From an uncultured Alphaproteobacteria bacterium (GTDB taxonomy: Bacteria > Pseudomonadota > Alphaproteobacteria > Rhizobiales > Aestuariivirgaceae), in assembly GCA_945957365.1 (NCBI GenBank), contig CAMFKI010000002.1, positions 62,001 through 126,000 on the forward strand: 64,000 bases of DNA. The letters run 5' to 3'. Below are positions 41,524-50,325 of the stretch, in pieces. Every line of letters starts with the position of its first letter. The stretch's first letter is position 1. The notes below the pieces were generated by a model. It was not told where the DNA came from. It saw nothing but the letters and a program-made list of their open reading frames with translations, and searched no databases. A program made the position numbers and the translations under genes.

Positions 41524-42621
41524 TTATCCCACGATCCTGAGCTCGCGCGGGAAGCTCGTCAGGCAGTCGATGCCATTTTCCGTCACCACCACATCGTCCT
41601 CGATGCGCACGCCCGCCTCGCCCTCGCGGTAGAGGCCGGGCTCGATGGTGAAGACCATGCCGGGCTCCAGAACTTCCGTGTTGCCGCGCATGATCTGCGG
41701 CGCCTCGTGCACGTCGAGGCCGAGGCCATGGCCGGTCTTGTGACGGCAGAACTGTGCGAACTGCGACTGCTCGAGAACGGTCAGCACGGCATCATCGACA
41801 TCGGACGCGGTGATGCCGGGGCGCGAGATCTCGCGTCCCTTGGTGTTGGCCGCCAGCACCGTCTCGTAGAAGGCGCGGTCGTAGTCGGAGACTTCCTTCA
41901 CGAAGAAGGTCCGCGTGATGTCGGCACTGTAGCCCTGGTAGGTGCCGCCGAAGTCGATCAGCAGCGGGTCGCCGGGCTTCAGCTGATAGTCGGGCCGTGC
42001 ATGGGCATGGGGCTTTGCGGCATTGTCGCCTGCCGCCACGATGGGCGCGAAGGACAGCCCGTCAGCGCCGTGGCTGAACAGGTTGCGCAGCAGGATGCCC
42101 TCGACTTGCGCCTCGGTCATGCCCACCTTAACCTCGGCGAGCGTCGCCTCGAGAGCGGCTTCCGAAATCCGGATGGCCTTGCGCTGCAATTCGACCTCTT
42201 CCGCCGTCTTGTGCAGGCGCACCTTCGAGATTTCGCCATGGATGTCGACGAACTCAGCACCGGGCAGGGCCTGCTGCAGGGCGAAGAGGTCGAACACCCG
42301 CATGCGCTGGCCCTCGACGCCGATGCGCGTGCCCCGGCGCAGCTGCGGCAGGGCCTCCCCGGCGGCCATGAAGGCCCCCATGTAACCGGCCTCATCCCGC
42401 CACGCGAAGACCTTACCGGGAAATCCGATAGGCGTGAAGGAACCCATCTCGAGATGCGGCACGATGGCCACGGGTTCGCCCGAACGGGGCACGATCACCG
42501 CCAGGGGACGCTCCATCTGGTGGAAGTCCTTGGCGAAGACGCGGCGGAAATTGGCGCCCGGCACCAGCACCAGGGCATCGAGCCCGGTACGCGTGAGCAC
42601 CTGCATCAGGGGAGACAGCAT
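41524..42621 (-). CDS. M24 family metallopeptidase (Xaa-Pro aminopeptidase-like)
   Basis: LLIDFGGTYQGYSADITRTFFV, HKTGHGLGLDVHEAPQIM, GMVFTIEPGLYREGEAGVRIEDDVVVTENG. Confidence 0.93.
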   Translation of the reverse strand: MLSPLMQVLTRTGLDALVLVPGANFRRVFAKDFHQMERPLAVIVPRSGEPVAIVPHLEMGSFTPIGFPGKVFAWRDEAGYMGAFMAAGEALPQLRRGTRIGVEGQRMRVFDLFALQQALPGAEFVDIHGEISKVRLHKTAEEVELQRKAIRISEAALEATLAEVKVGMTEAQVEGILLRNLFSHGADGLSFAPIVAAGDNAAKPHAHARPDYQLKPGDPLLIDFGGTYQGYSADITRTFFVKEVSDYDRAFYETVLAANTKGREISRPGITASDVDDAVLTVLEQSQFAQFCRHKTGHGLGLDVHEAPQIMRGNTEVLEPGMVFTIEPGLYREGEAGVRIEDDVVVTENGIDCLTSFPRELRIVG

Positions 42622-42659
42622 GTGAGTTGCACTAAGTTGTCAAACTTCATGGTGAAAAC

Positions 42660-42685
42660 GTTTGCCAGTTTGTGCCCTGGCAAAC
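42660..42685 (-). terminator. Hairpin GTTTGCCAG-N8-CTGGCAAAC
   Basis: Perfect 9-bp arms; on the minus strand followed by gttttc, downstream of the small HTH gene. Confidence 0.4.
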
Positions 42686-42716
42686 CGGGCCACGCAGAAT
42701 TCCGCTGAACCTGCGT

Positions 42717-42974
42717 CTATTCCTTGATCATGTAGATATATGCGGTGCTTACGCCATATTTTTCGGCAAGCTTGGTGGCTGGAACCCCCTTGGCTCGCTT
42801 GGCGAGAATGTCGGCGCGCATCTTTTCGGCTTCCACCGCCGAGCGCCGGCGGCGCTTCGGCGCTCCGCTGGCGGAGCGGTTGTCCTCGAGATGCGCGGTG
42901 TCGAGCATCTTCTGGGCGGTGGTAATGATCCTGTTCAGATAAGCAATTTGTCTCTTCGAAAGGGCCATGTTCAT
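42717..42974 (-). CDS. Small basic HTH protein of unknown function
   Basis: 85 aa; helical N-terminus, basic linker APKRRRRSAVEAEKM, C-terminal resolvase-like HTH ILAKRAKGVPATKLAEKYGVSTAYIYMIKE. Confidence 0.6.
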   Translation of the reverse strand: MNMALSKRQIAYLNRIITTAQKMLDTAHLEDNRSASGAPKRRRRSAVEAEKMRADILAKRAKGVPATKLAEKYGVSTAYIYMIKE

Positions 42975-43090
42975 TCCGCGGTTGTTGAGAGCGGCAGAAA
43001 ACCGACTGGGGCTCTCGGACTGTGGACCACAGCCTGCTTACATTGCGAAATGCCGCAAAGCAATCCTAAGTTAATTTGAAAGCCGGCTGG

Positions 43091-45133
43091 TTAGCCGCGC
43101 CGGCGCCGCCGTCTTTCGCCGCCATCGTCGCCTGTCGTGACCACCTCCTTGACCGGCGGCAGGGTGACGACCCTGGAAAGTTCCGGAAACGGAGCGGTCT
43201 TGTGCGGAATCGCCATGGCCTCGACGAAATGCTGCTGGAACATGGGTTCCACGGCCGTCTCGATCTTCTCGATGCGGCGGACCACGGTCTCGATCTCGTC
43301 GCGAGCCTTCATGTTCAGCAGCGCGATGCGCGCGCCCGTGCCCGCCGCATTGCCAGCACTTTGAACCTTGGAGAGGTCGCAGTCGGGAATGAGGCCGAGG
43401 ATCATCGCATACTTCACGTCAATGTGACTGCCGAAGGCGCCCGCGAGTCGGATCTTGCCCACCTGTTCGATGCCCAGCTTGTCCATCAGCAGGCGCACGC
43501 CGGCATAGAGTGCGGCCTTGCCGAGCTGGATCGCCCGCACGTCGTTCTGCGTCACGCGGATCAAGGGCTCGTTGCCGCCGTCCTTCGGTGCGCGGATCAC
43601 ATAGTTGAAGGTGCGCTTGTGGGGCTCGATGCGCGGGCTCCTCTCGGCCAGCGAGCCATCGATCAGGCCGTCCTGGTTGATGACGCCCGAGAGATACATT
43701 TCGGCGATGGCCTCGATGATGCCCGAGCCGCAGATGCCGGTGACGCCGGTCTGCGCGATGGCCTCCTCGAAGCCCTCTTCGTCCGACCACTTGTCGACGC
43801 CGATCACCTTGTAGCGCGGCTCCAGCGTTTCGGGGTTGATGCGGATGCGCTCGATGGCGCCCGGTGCCGCACGCTGGCCGGACGAAATCTGCGCGCCTTC
43901 GAAGGCAGGGCCGGTGGGCGACGAGCAGGCGAGCAGCCGCGCCTTGGAGCCCAGCACGATTTCGGCATTGGTGCCGACGTCGACCGCCAGCATGATCTCG
44001 TCCTGCTCGTGGGGCGCTTCGGAGAGCACGACGCCAGCCGTGTCGGCACCGACATGACCGGCGATGCAGGGCAGGATATAGGCCCAGGCGCCGGGGTTCA
44101 GGTTGAGATCGAGTTCCTTTGCCGGGCAGGTGACCGCGAGGCCGGTGGCCAGCGCGAAGGGCGCGCCGCCGAGCTCCGTCGGGTCGATGCCGAGGAACAG
44201 GTGATGCATGACCGGGTTGCCGACCAGCACCACCTCGAGGATGTCGGAGAGCTCGATTGAGCCCTGCTTGGCCACTTCCTGGGCCAGCGTGTTCAGCGCC
44301 TGGCGGATGGCGATCGTCATTTCCTTCTCGCCGCCCGGATTCATCATCACGTAGGAGACGCGGCTCATCAGGTCTTCGCCGAAGCGGATCTGCGGGTTCA
44401 TCAGGCCGGCGGATGCGGTCACTTCGCCGGTCGAGAGATTGGTGAGGTGTGCTGCGATCGTCGTCGAGCCCACGTCGATGGCGATGCCGAACAGCTTGTC
44501 ATGGAAGCCCGGCCAGATGGCGACGAGGCGGTTGCCGCCGCCCGGCGCGCGGCTGAACACGGCGGCGGTGATCTTCCACTCGCCCTTGCGCAGCGTCTTC
44601 TGCAGGTCCGAGATGATGGAGAGATCGCAGGACAGGTTGTCGATGCCCCACTGGTCCTTGAGCGCCTTGTAGACGCGCTCGAGATCGGAGGAGGGCTTGT
44701 GCATGTCCGGCTCCTCGACCTCGATGAAGCACAGCCTGGTGGCCGGATCGAGTTCGATGGCGCGGGTGTCGGCCTCCTTGCGGACGACCTGCTTGTGGAC
44801 CTGGGATTCTGGCGGCACGTCGATGACGAGGTCGCCCAAAATCTGCGTCTGGCAGGACAGGCGGCGGCCGGGGGCGAGGCCGCGGATCTTGTCGTAGCGC
44901 TCCTCGACCTTGGTGATGCCTGAGACATGCGAAGCAGTGGAGGTGATGCCGTGCTTGGCGAAGTCGCCCTCGCCCACGTTGATCTGGCAGCGCCCGCAGA
45001 TGGCGCGGCCGCCACAGACCGAGTCGATGTCGACGCCCAGGGCCCGGGCGGCCTGCAGCACCGGCGTGCCGACCGAAAAGCGGCCGCGCTTGCCCGACGG
45101 CGTGAAGACGATGAGGGGGTTCGTTTCGGTCAT
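43091..45133 (-). CDS. ASKHA-domain ferredoxin protein, RamA-like corrinoid activation protein
   Basis: N-terminal 2Fe-2S motif CGGRAICGRCQINVG; ASKHA motifs AIDVGSTTIAAHLTNLSTGEV, LAVDVGTNAEIVLGSK, AGAFGSHIDVKYAMILGLIPDC. Confidence 0.85.
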   Translation of the reverse strand: MTETNPLIVFTPSGKRGRFSVGTPVLQAARALGVDIDSVCGGRAICGRCQINVGEGDFAKHGITSTASHVSGITKVEERYDKIRGLAPGRRLSCQTQILGDLVIDVPPESQVHKQVVRKEADTRAIELDPATRLCFIEVEEPDMHKPSSDLERVYKALKDQWGIDNLSCDLSIISDLQKTLRKGEWKITAAVFSRAPGGGNRLVAIWPGFHDKLFGIAIDVGSTTIAAHLTNLSTGEVTASAGLMNPQIRFGEDLMSRVSYVMMNPGGEKEMTIAIRQALNTLAQEVAKQGSIELSDILEVVLVGNPVMHHLFLGIDPTELGGAPFALATGLAVTCPAKELDLNLNPGAWAYILPCIAGHVGADTAGVVLSEAPHEQDEIMLAVDVGTNAEIVLGSKARLLACSSPTGPAFEGAQISSGQRAAPGAIERIRINPETLEPRYKVIGVDKWSDEEGFEEAIAQTGVTGICGSGIIEAIAEMYLSGVINQDGLIDGSLAERSPRIEPHKRTFNYVIRAPKDGGNEPLIRVTQNDVRAIQLGKAALYAGVRLLMDKLGIEQVGKIRLAGAFGSHIDVKYAMILGLIPDCDLSKVQSAGNAAGTGARIALLNMKARDEIETVVRRIEKIETAVEPMFQQHFVEAMAIPHKTAPFPELSRVVTLPPVKEVVTTGDDGGERRRRRRG

Positions 45134-45152
45134 GGCGCTCTACCAGTCTCTG

Positions 45153-45266
45153 TTCCCCTCCCCCTTGTGGGGAGGGGTAGGGGTGGGGGTGGTGCCGCGC
45201 GGTAGGTGGGTGCGTGAGCCTTAGGCATCACCCCCACCCCGCCCTCCCCACAAGGGGGAGGGAGAA
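45153..45266. repeat. Intergenic inverted repeat, family D (CCCCTCCCCCTTGTGGGGAGGGG...)
   Basis: cccctcccccttgtggggaggggtaggggtgggggt pairs with acccccaccccgccctccccacaagggggaggg. Confidence 0.8.
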
Positions 45267-45273
45267 AAGCCTG

Positions 45274-46233
45274 TCAGCCGCGGCGGCGGCGCTCTTCGCG
45301 GGCCTTGCGGCGGGCTTCGATTTCCTCGTTGGAGGAAATCTCGCCGGCGGCCTGCGCGGCGGCAGACGGAGCGGCCGTCATCTCGCGGAACTTGTTGGTC
45401 CAGAACTTGCAGTTCCGGTCGGTGCCGTTCAGCACGTTGGCGCCGAAGATGGCGTGCATGTCTTCGTCATGCAGCGGGTTCATGATGGCCGAGGTCATGC
45501 CGTGGCTCGCCGCCATGGCGAGGAAGTAGCCGGTCAGCGCGCGGCGGTTCGGCATGCCGAAGGAGACGTTGGAGGCGCCGCAGGTGGTGTTGACCTTCAG
45601 CTCCTCGCGCAGGCGGCGCACCAGGCGGAACACCTGCTGGCCGGCCGTGCCCATGGCGCCGATCGGCATCACCAGCGGATCGACCACGATGTCATGCGGC
45701 TTGATGCCGAAATCGGCGGCGCGCTCGACGATCTTCTTGGCCACCGCGAAGCGCACGTCGGGATCTTCCGAGATGCCGGTCTCGTCGTTCGAGATGGCGA
45801 CGACGGGGACGTTGTACTTGGCGACCAGCGGCAGGATGGCCTCGAGCTTCTCTTCCTCGCCGGTGACGGAGTTGACCAGCGGGCGGCCCTTGGCGGTCTC
45901 GAGGCCCATCTTGAGGGCGGAGGTGACGGACGAGTCGATGCACAGCGGCATGTCGCAGATCGACTGGACGATTTCCAGCGTCTGGCGCATCAGGGGCGGC
46001 TCGGTCTCGTTCGGGTTCACCGCGGTCACGCCGGCATTGACGTCGAGGATGTGGGCGCCCGCCGCGATCTGGGCGAGCGCGTCCTTGATCACCGTCTCGA
46101 AATTGCCGGCCTGCATCTCGGCGGCGAGCTTCTTGCGGCCCGTCGGGTTGATGCGCTCACCGATGACGGTGAAGGGCTTGTCGAAACCGATGATGTGCTC
46201 ACGCGTGGCGGACGCGACGAGGGTGTGGGTCAT
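45274..46233 (-). CDS. Methyltetrahydrofolate:corrinoid methyltransferase (pterin-binding family)
   Basis: FTVIGERINPTGRKKLAAEM, AHILDVNAGV, PLCIDSSVTSALKMGLE, NTTCGASNVSFGMPNR. Confidence 0.88.
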   Translation of the reverse strand: MTHTLVASATREHIIGFDKPFTVIGERINPTGRKKLAAEMQAGNFETVIKDALAQIAAGAHILDVNAGVTAVNPNETEPPLMRQTLEIVQSICDMPLCIDSSVTSALKMGLETAKGRPLVNSVTGEEEKLEAILPLVAKYNVPVVAISNDETGISEDPDVRFAVAKKIVERAADFGIKPHDIVVDPLVMPIGAMGTAGQQVFRLVRRLREELKVNTTCGASNVSFGMPNRRALTGYFLAMAASHGMTSAIMNPLHDEDMHAIFGANVLNGTDRNCKFWTNKFREMTAAPSAAAQAAGEISSNEEIEARRKAREERRRRG

Positions 46234-46529
46234 TGGGCTTTGCCTCCGTTGGCGATGAGGGTCTTGAGCTTGTCTTGGGTGAATTGGGCCTCGATCTCGG
46301 CCTTGGCCTTGTCGACTTCCGCCGCGAGGTCGTCACCCACGGTGACGGGCTCGGCCCGGCGCCAGTCGGCGAGGTAGCTGTCGGTGTCGGAGGCGCCGCC
46401 CCGCATGGCGGCCATGTCGATCGCTTCCTGGAAGCGGTCGGCGAGCATGCGCTTTTCCTCCTTGCGGCCGATCTTGACCGAAACCGCGGAGGGAATGTCG
46501 CGCCAGTAGGTGATGATGAGGTTGGCCAT
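46230..46529 (-). CDS. 'Virulence factor' family small protein found with corrinoid methyltransferase genes
   Basis: MANLIITYWRDIPSAVSVKIGRKEEKRMLADRFQEAIDMAAMRGGASDTDSYLADWRR; translationally coupled to the methyltransferase gene. Confidence 0.7.
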   Translation of the reverse strand: MANLIITYWRDIPSAVSVKIGRKEEKRMLADRFQEAIDMAAMRGGASDTDSYLADWRRAEPVTVGDDLAAEVDKAKAEIEAQFTQDKLKTLIANGGKAQ

Positions 46530-46610
46530 GGTGGCCAGTTGTATGCCCGGTCCGAATTGGAACCGATAGCCTGAAAGCGACATGGAAAACGAGTGGGACG
46601 AAGCCCACGG

Positions 46611-46645
46611 AAAAAGGGCGGGACGACGCACCGTCCCGCCCTTTT
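46611..46645. terminator. Bidirectional-type terminator hairpin
   Basis: aaaaagggcgggac...gtcccgccctttttc, downstream of the GlsB-type gene. Confidence 0.8.
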
Positions 46646-46662
46646 TCGGAATGATCTCCCGC

Positions 46663-46923
46663 TCAGGCGGCGCGGTTTTTCGAAATCATGCCCCAGATGG
46701 CGAGCACGATGACGGCGCCCACGACGGCGCCGATCAGGCCTGCGCCCTGGCCAGGGCCGTACCAGCCCAGGGCCTGGCCGAGCCAGGTTGCCACGAAAGC
46801 GCCCACGATGCCGAGAATGGCGGTGAGCACGAAGCCTTGCGGCTCGTTTCGTCCGGGCATCAGGAATTTTGCGATGACCCCCGCTACAAATCCGATGATG
46901 ATCGTCCAAATGATTGACATCAA
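46663..46923 (-). CDS. GlsB/YeaQ/YmgE family stress-response membrane protein
   Basis: IIGFVAGVIAKFLMPGRNEPQGFVLTAILGIVGAFVATWLGQALGWY. Confidence 0.9.
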   Translation of the reverse strand: MMSIIWTIIIGFVAGVIAKFLMPGRNEPQGFVLTAILGIVGAFVATWLGQALGWYGPGQGAGLIGAVVGAVIVLAIWGMISKNRAA

Positions 46924-47045
46924 CGTCCCCTATGGTTGAGTAGTTCAAGGATTACCTAACGGCGACGGGAACCTCCCGTTCCCTCGGGTCCTTGCATTCC
47001 GGGTGACCGGGGCCACCGCACACGACCTTAAACAAGGAGCGCTAC

Positions 47046-47528
47046 ATGTCAAACCGCATGCCTTCCCTTGCCGCACTGCTCGGCCTCGTCGCCGTCGCAG
47101 GCTACCAAAACCGTGATAAGATTGGGGAATTCATCAAGAACATGCAAAACCCCGGGGCCGCCGGAGCCATTCCCGGCGGGGCTGCCTCCTCGGCCCGGCC
47201 GGAGCAGGGCACCGACATGGCAGGTGCCGGCTATGCCGGCGCCGCCGGCGGGATCGGCGGCGGACTGGGCGACCTGATCGAGCATTTCCGCAATTCCGGC
47301 CTCGGCAAGCAGGCCGAAAGCTGGATCTCGACCGGTCAGAACGAGCCCGTCGACGAAACCCAGATGGGCCAGGCACTAGGCCCCGACCTCCTCGACACTT
47401 TGGCCAAGCAGACCGGCCTGTCGCGCGACGAGCTGCTGAAGCGCCTGTCCGCCGTGCTGCCGCAGGCCGTGGACCACATGACGCCGGGCGGCAACCTGCC
47501 GCCGCGCTCGCGCGAGGGCGCCGCATAG
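47046..47528 (+). CDS. YidB-like (DUF937) protein
   Basis: GLGDLIEHFRNSGLGKQAESWISTGQNEPVDETQMGQALGPDLLDTLAKQTGLSRDELLKRLSAVLPQAVDHMTPGGNLP. Confidence 0.85.
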   Translation: MSNRMPSLAALLGLVAVAGYQNRDKIGEFIKNMQNPGAAGAIPGGAASSARPEQGTDMAGAGYAGAAGGIGGGLGDLIEHFRNSGLGKQAESWISTGQNEPVDETQMGQALGPDLLDTLAKQTGLSRDELLKRLSAVLPQAVDHMTPGGNLPPRSREGAA

Positions 47529-47551
47529 GGCTAATGGCGAGAACGATCTCA

Positions 47552-47582
47552 GATGCCCGGGCCTCGGCTCGGGCATTTTTCA
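47552..47582 (+). terminator. Rho-independent terminator after the YidB-like gene
   Basis: atgcccgggc-ctcg-gctcgggcat followed by ttttt. Confidence 0.8.
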
Positions 47583-47732
47583 TTCCTTTTGCAGGAGAGT
47601 TTTCCTTGATTTTGCAGCCGGGATATGCTAGGTATGTGTTCCTTGACGTGCCTGCTGCTGATTGACATTGTGAATCTGTTTCTTCGGGGCCGTGACGGGC
47701 CTCTCCCAGCAGGGGTGCGCCTCCCCCTCCTA

Positions 47733-47808
47733 CACCTTGCCCCGGCTCGACCGGGGCATCCCTTTCCGCCGTTAGAAAAGGATCGCCCGGTCAAGCCGGG
47801 CGAAGGTG
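47733..47808. repeat. Intergenic palindromic repeat, family E (CACCTTGCCCCGGCTCGACCGGGGCA...)
   Basis: gccccggctcgaccggggc followed by gcccggtcaagccgggc; nested hairpins between outer cacctt/aaggtg arms. Confidence 0.7.
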
Positions 47809-47871
47809 CACTGGGGGGCTGACCGCCCGGACATGCGCTCCGGTGACGAGGGGACGTGCTGTTGCGCGCCC

Positions 47872-49095
47872 TCACCCGATCACGCCGTCCTTGCGCAGCC
47901 TGGCGATCTCCTCCGCTCCCAGCCCCAGTTCCTCGACCAAGACCTTCTCCGTGCCGTCGCCCAGGCGCGGCGGGGCCTTGTCGTACTGGATGGGGGTCTC
48001 GGAGAAGACGATGGGGTTGGCGACACCCGGCACCTGAACGCCGTCGTCGCGGGTGAGGCCGATCTGCAGGCCGCGCGCCAGCACCTGCTCGTTGGCGAAG
48101 ACCTGGTCGATCGAGTTGATGGGGCCGCAGGGGATGGCGGCACTCTCGAAGGCCTCGACCCACTGTGCCGTGGTGCGCGACTTCATCGGCTCGACGAGGA
48201 GCGGGATGAGCTCGGCGCGGTTCACCACGCGCCCGCGATTGAGCTTGAAGCGCTCGTCCTCGGCCAGATGCGCCAGCCCGAGGATGGCGCAATATTCCTT
48301 GAACTGACGATCGTTCGCCACCGCCATGATGATGTAGCCGTCCTTCGTGGCGAAGGTCTGGTAGGGCACGATGTTCGGGTGCGCGTTGCCGAGCCTGGTC
48401 GGCGCCGTGCCGCCGACGAGATAGTTCAGCGCCTGGTTCGCGAGCACGCCCACCTGGGTGTCGAGCAGTGCCACGTCGAGGTGCTGGCCCTCGCCGGTGC
48501 GCTCACGGTGGTAAAGGGCCGCCTGGATGCCGATGGTGCAGTAAAGCCCGGTGAAGATGTCGGCGAAGGCCACGCCGATCTTCATCGGCTCGGCGCCGGG
48601 CGTGCCGTCGGGCTGGCCCGTCACCGACATGATGCCGCCCATGCCCTGGATCATGAAGTCGTAGCCCGCCCGCTGGGCATAGGGCCCGGTCTGCCCGAAG
48701 CCGGTGAGCGAGCAGTAGATGAGGCGCGGGTTGACGGCCTTGAGGCTGTCGTAGTCGAGGCCATACTTCTTCAGGCCGCCGAGCTTGAAGTTCTCGAGCA
48801 CGATGTCGCACTTCGCGGCGAGGTCGCGGATCAGCTTCTGGCCCGCGGGCTTCGCCATGTCGATCTCGACCGACCACTTGCCGCGGTTGGTCGAGAGGAA
48901 ATAGGCGGCATCGCCCTTCGAGCCGTCGGCGTTGGTGATGAAGGGCGGGCCCCAGCCGCGCGTGTCGTCACCCTCGCCGGGCTTTTCCACCTTGATCACC
49001 TCGGCGCCGAAATCGGCGAGGATCTGCGTGGCCCATGGCCCCGCGAGCACGCGGCTCAGGTCGAGGACGCGAAGACCGGCAAGTGGACCTGGCAT
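47872..49095 (-). CDS. CaiB/BaiF family CoA transferase
   Basis: LAGLRVLDLSRVLAGPWATQILADFGAEVIKVEKPGEGDDTRGWGPPF, YFLSTNRGKWSVEIDM. Confidence 0.94.
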   Translation of the reverse strand: MPGPLAGLRVLDLSRVLAGPWATQILADFGAEVIKVEKPGEGDDTRGWGPPFITNADGSKGDAAYFLSTNRGKWSVEIDMAKPAGQKLIRDLAAKCDIVLENFKLGGLKKYGLDYDSLKAVNPRLIYCSLTGFGQTGPYAQRAGYDFMIQGMGGIMSVTGQPDGTPGAEPMKIGVAFADIFTGLYCTIGIQAALYHRERTGEGQHLDVALLDTQVGVLANQALNYLVGGTAPTRLGNAHPNIVPYQTFATKDGYIIMAVANDRQFKEYCAILGLAHLAEDERFKLNRGRVVNRAELIPLLVEPMKSRTTAQWVEAFESAAIPCGPINSIDQVFANEQVLARGLQIGLTRDDGVQVPGVANPIVFSETPIQYDKAPPRLGDGTEKVLVEELGLGAEEIARLRKDGVIG

Positions 49096-49149
49096 GATGA
49101 CTCCGTGAAAGGGGCTGTTCTGTGCTCACTTAGTCCACCCTACAGGTCT

Positions 49150-49235
49150 CGTCACCCCAGCGAAAGCTGGGGCCCCGCTTCAGATGTCGACCACGTGGAC
49201 AGAAAGCGGGGTCCCGGCGTTCGCCGGGATGACGG
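49150..49235. repeat. Family-A-like intergenic inverted repeat
   Basis: cgtcaccccagcgaaagctggggccccgctt...aagcggggtcccggcgttcgccgggatgacg. Confidence 0.75.
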
Positions 49236-49253
49236 ACATGGAGGGAAGCATCT

Positions 49254-49706
49254 TCAGATTGCGCTCCACAATCCGTCGTCGATCTCCAGGCCCATGACCT
49301 CGGCATGGGCGAGCTTCTCGCCATAGGGGTTCTTGTGGCGTTCGCCGCCCACCGCAAAGGACGGGTCCACCGGGCAGCCGAGGCCGATGTTCTCCTTCAC
49401 CGCGAAGGGCAGCATGTAGAGGCCGTGGCGGACGTTGCGCAGGAAGGCGCGGCCGTTGGCACGGACCTCGCGCATGATGGCCGGCGCCAGGAAGGCGCAG
49501 GACACCTCCTGGAGGTCGATGCCCAGCGCATCCCGCGTCAGATCCAGCGTGCGGCGCTCGTCCTTCAGCGCCTCACCCAGAAGCCTCACGCCGGAATAGC
49601 CGCAGGCCTCGAGCCAGATCGTGGCCCAGGCGATCTCGGCTGCATCGGGGAGCGTGCCGAGGCGCGCCGTGAGGATCGTTTCCGCCGTCTTCATGTCGAG
49701 GTGCAT
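49254..49706 (-). CDS. Conserved hypothetical protein (possibly DUF3726 family)
   Basis: 150-aa ORF with good codon structure; MHLDMKTAETILTARLGTLPDAAEIAWATIWLEACGYSGVRLLGEAL. Family name tentative. Confidence 0.5.
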   Translation of the reverse strand: MHLDMKTAETILTARLGTLPDAAEIAWATIWLEACGYSGVRLLGEALKDERRTLDLTRDALGIDLQEVSCAFLAPAIMREVRANGRAFLRNVRHGLYMLPFAVKENIGLGCPVDPSFAVGGERHKNPYGEKLAHAEVMGLEIDDGLWSAI

Positions 49707-49764
49707 GGGGAGAGTGTAGGACGGAAGGGGGAGGGTGGCTAGGGCGGTGCGGGTATGATGTGAA

Positions 49765-49849
49765 GCCGTCATCCCGGCGAAGGCCGGGATCCAGCTTTCC
49801 GCGTGGCCGATGCCGGAAGCTGGGCCCCGGCCTTCGCCGGGGTGACGGC
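49765..49849. repeat. Family-A intergenic inverted repeat
   Basis: gccgtcatcccggcgaaggccgggatccagctt...aagctgggccccggccttcgccggggtgacggc. Confidence 0.85.
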
Positions 49850-49869
49850 ATGAAGCAGGGCGCCAGCCC

Positions 49870-50316
49870 TCATACCCCCCGCGCGGCCATCGAGCCGAAG
49901 CGTTGCTTGATGCGGCGGACGAGCTGGTCGCGAACCTCGCGGTAGCTGTCGAGGATCTGCTCGCGGCTCCCTGCCGTGATCGAGGGGTCCATGGTGGGCC
50001 AGTATTCCGTCTCGATCGCCATGGTGCGGGTGAGTTCGAGGGCGCGGTGATGGGCCTCGGGCGACAGCGAGATGACGAGGTCGAAACTCGAATCCTCGAG
50101 ATCCTCGAAGCTCTGCGGGCGGTGCTTGCCGAGGTCGATGCCCATCTCGTCCATCACGGTCGCGACGAAGGGATCGGGCGTGCCAGGCCTGACGCCGCAG
50201 GAGGCGACGTAGACGCGCTGGCCGTAGAAGTGTTTCATGATGGCGGCCGCCATCACAGACCGGATGACGTTCTGGGTGCAGGCGAAGAGGACGGCGCTGG
50301 GAAGATCTCCCGCCAC
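49870..50316 (-). CDS. Low-molecular-weight protein tyrosine phosphatase / arsenate-reductase-like protein
   Basis: VLFACTQNVIRSVMAAAIMKHF (C-x5-R P-loop), later DP acid region. Confidence 0.82.
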   Translation of the reverse strand: MAGDLPSAVLFACTQNVIRSVMAAAIMKHFYGQRVYVASCGVRPGTPDPFVATVMDEMGIDLGKHRPQSFEDLEDSSFDLVISLSPEAHHRALELTRTMAIETEYWPTMDPSITAGSREQILDSYREVRDQLVRRIKQRFGSMAARGV

Positions 50317-50325
50317 GGGCTGTGC

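Noticed and set aside
46924-47045. Possible cobalamin riboswitch near the corrinoid genes
   Set aside because: Wrong orientation and too short; no B12-box-like sequence seen.
47806-49326. 506-aa plus-strand ORF, and 49903-51942 plus-strand 679-aa ORF
   Set aside because: Antisense shadows of the CoA transferase and of the LMW-PTP/UPF0262/DUF2948/murA genes.
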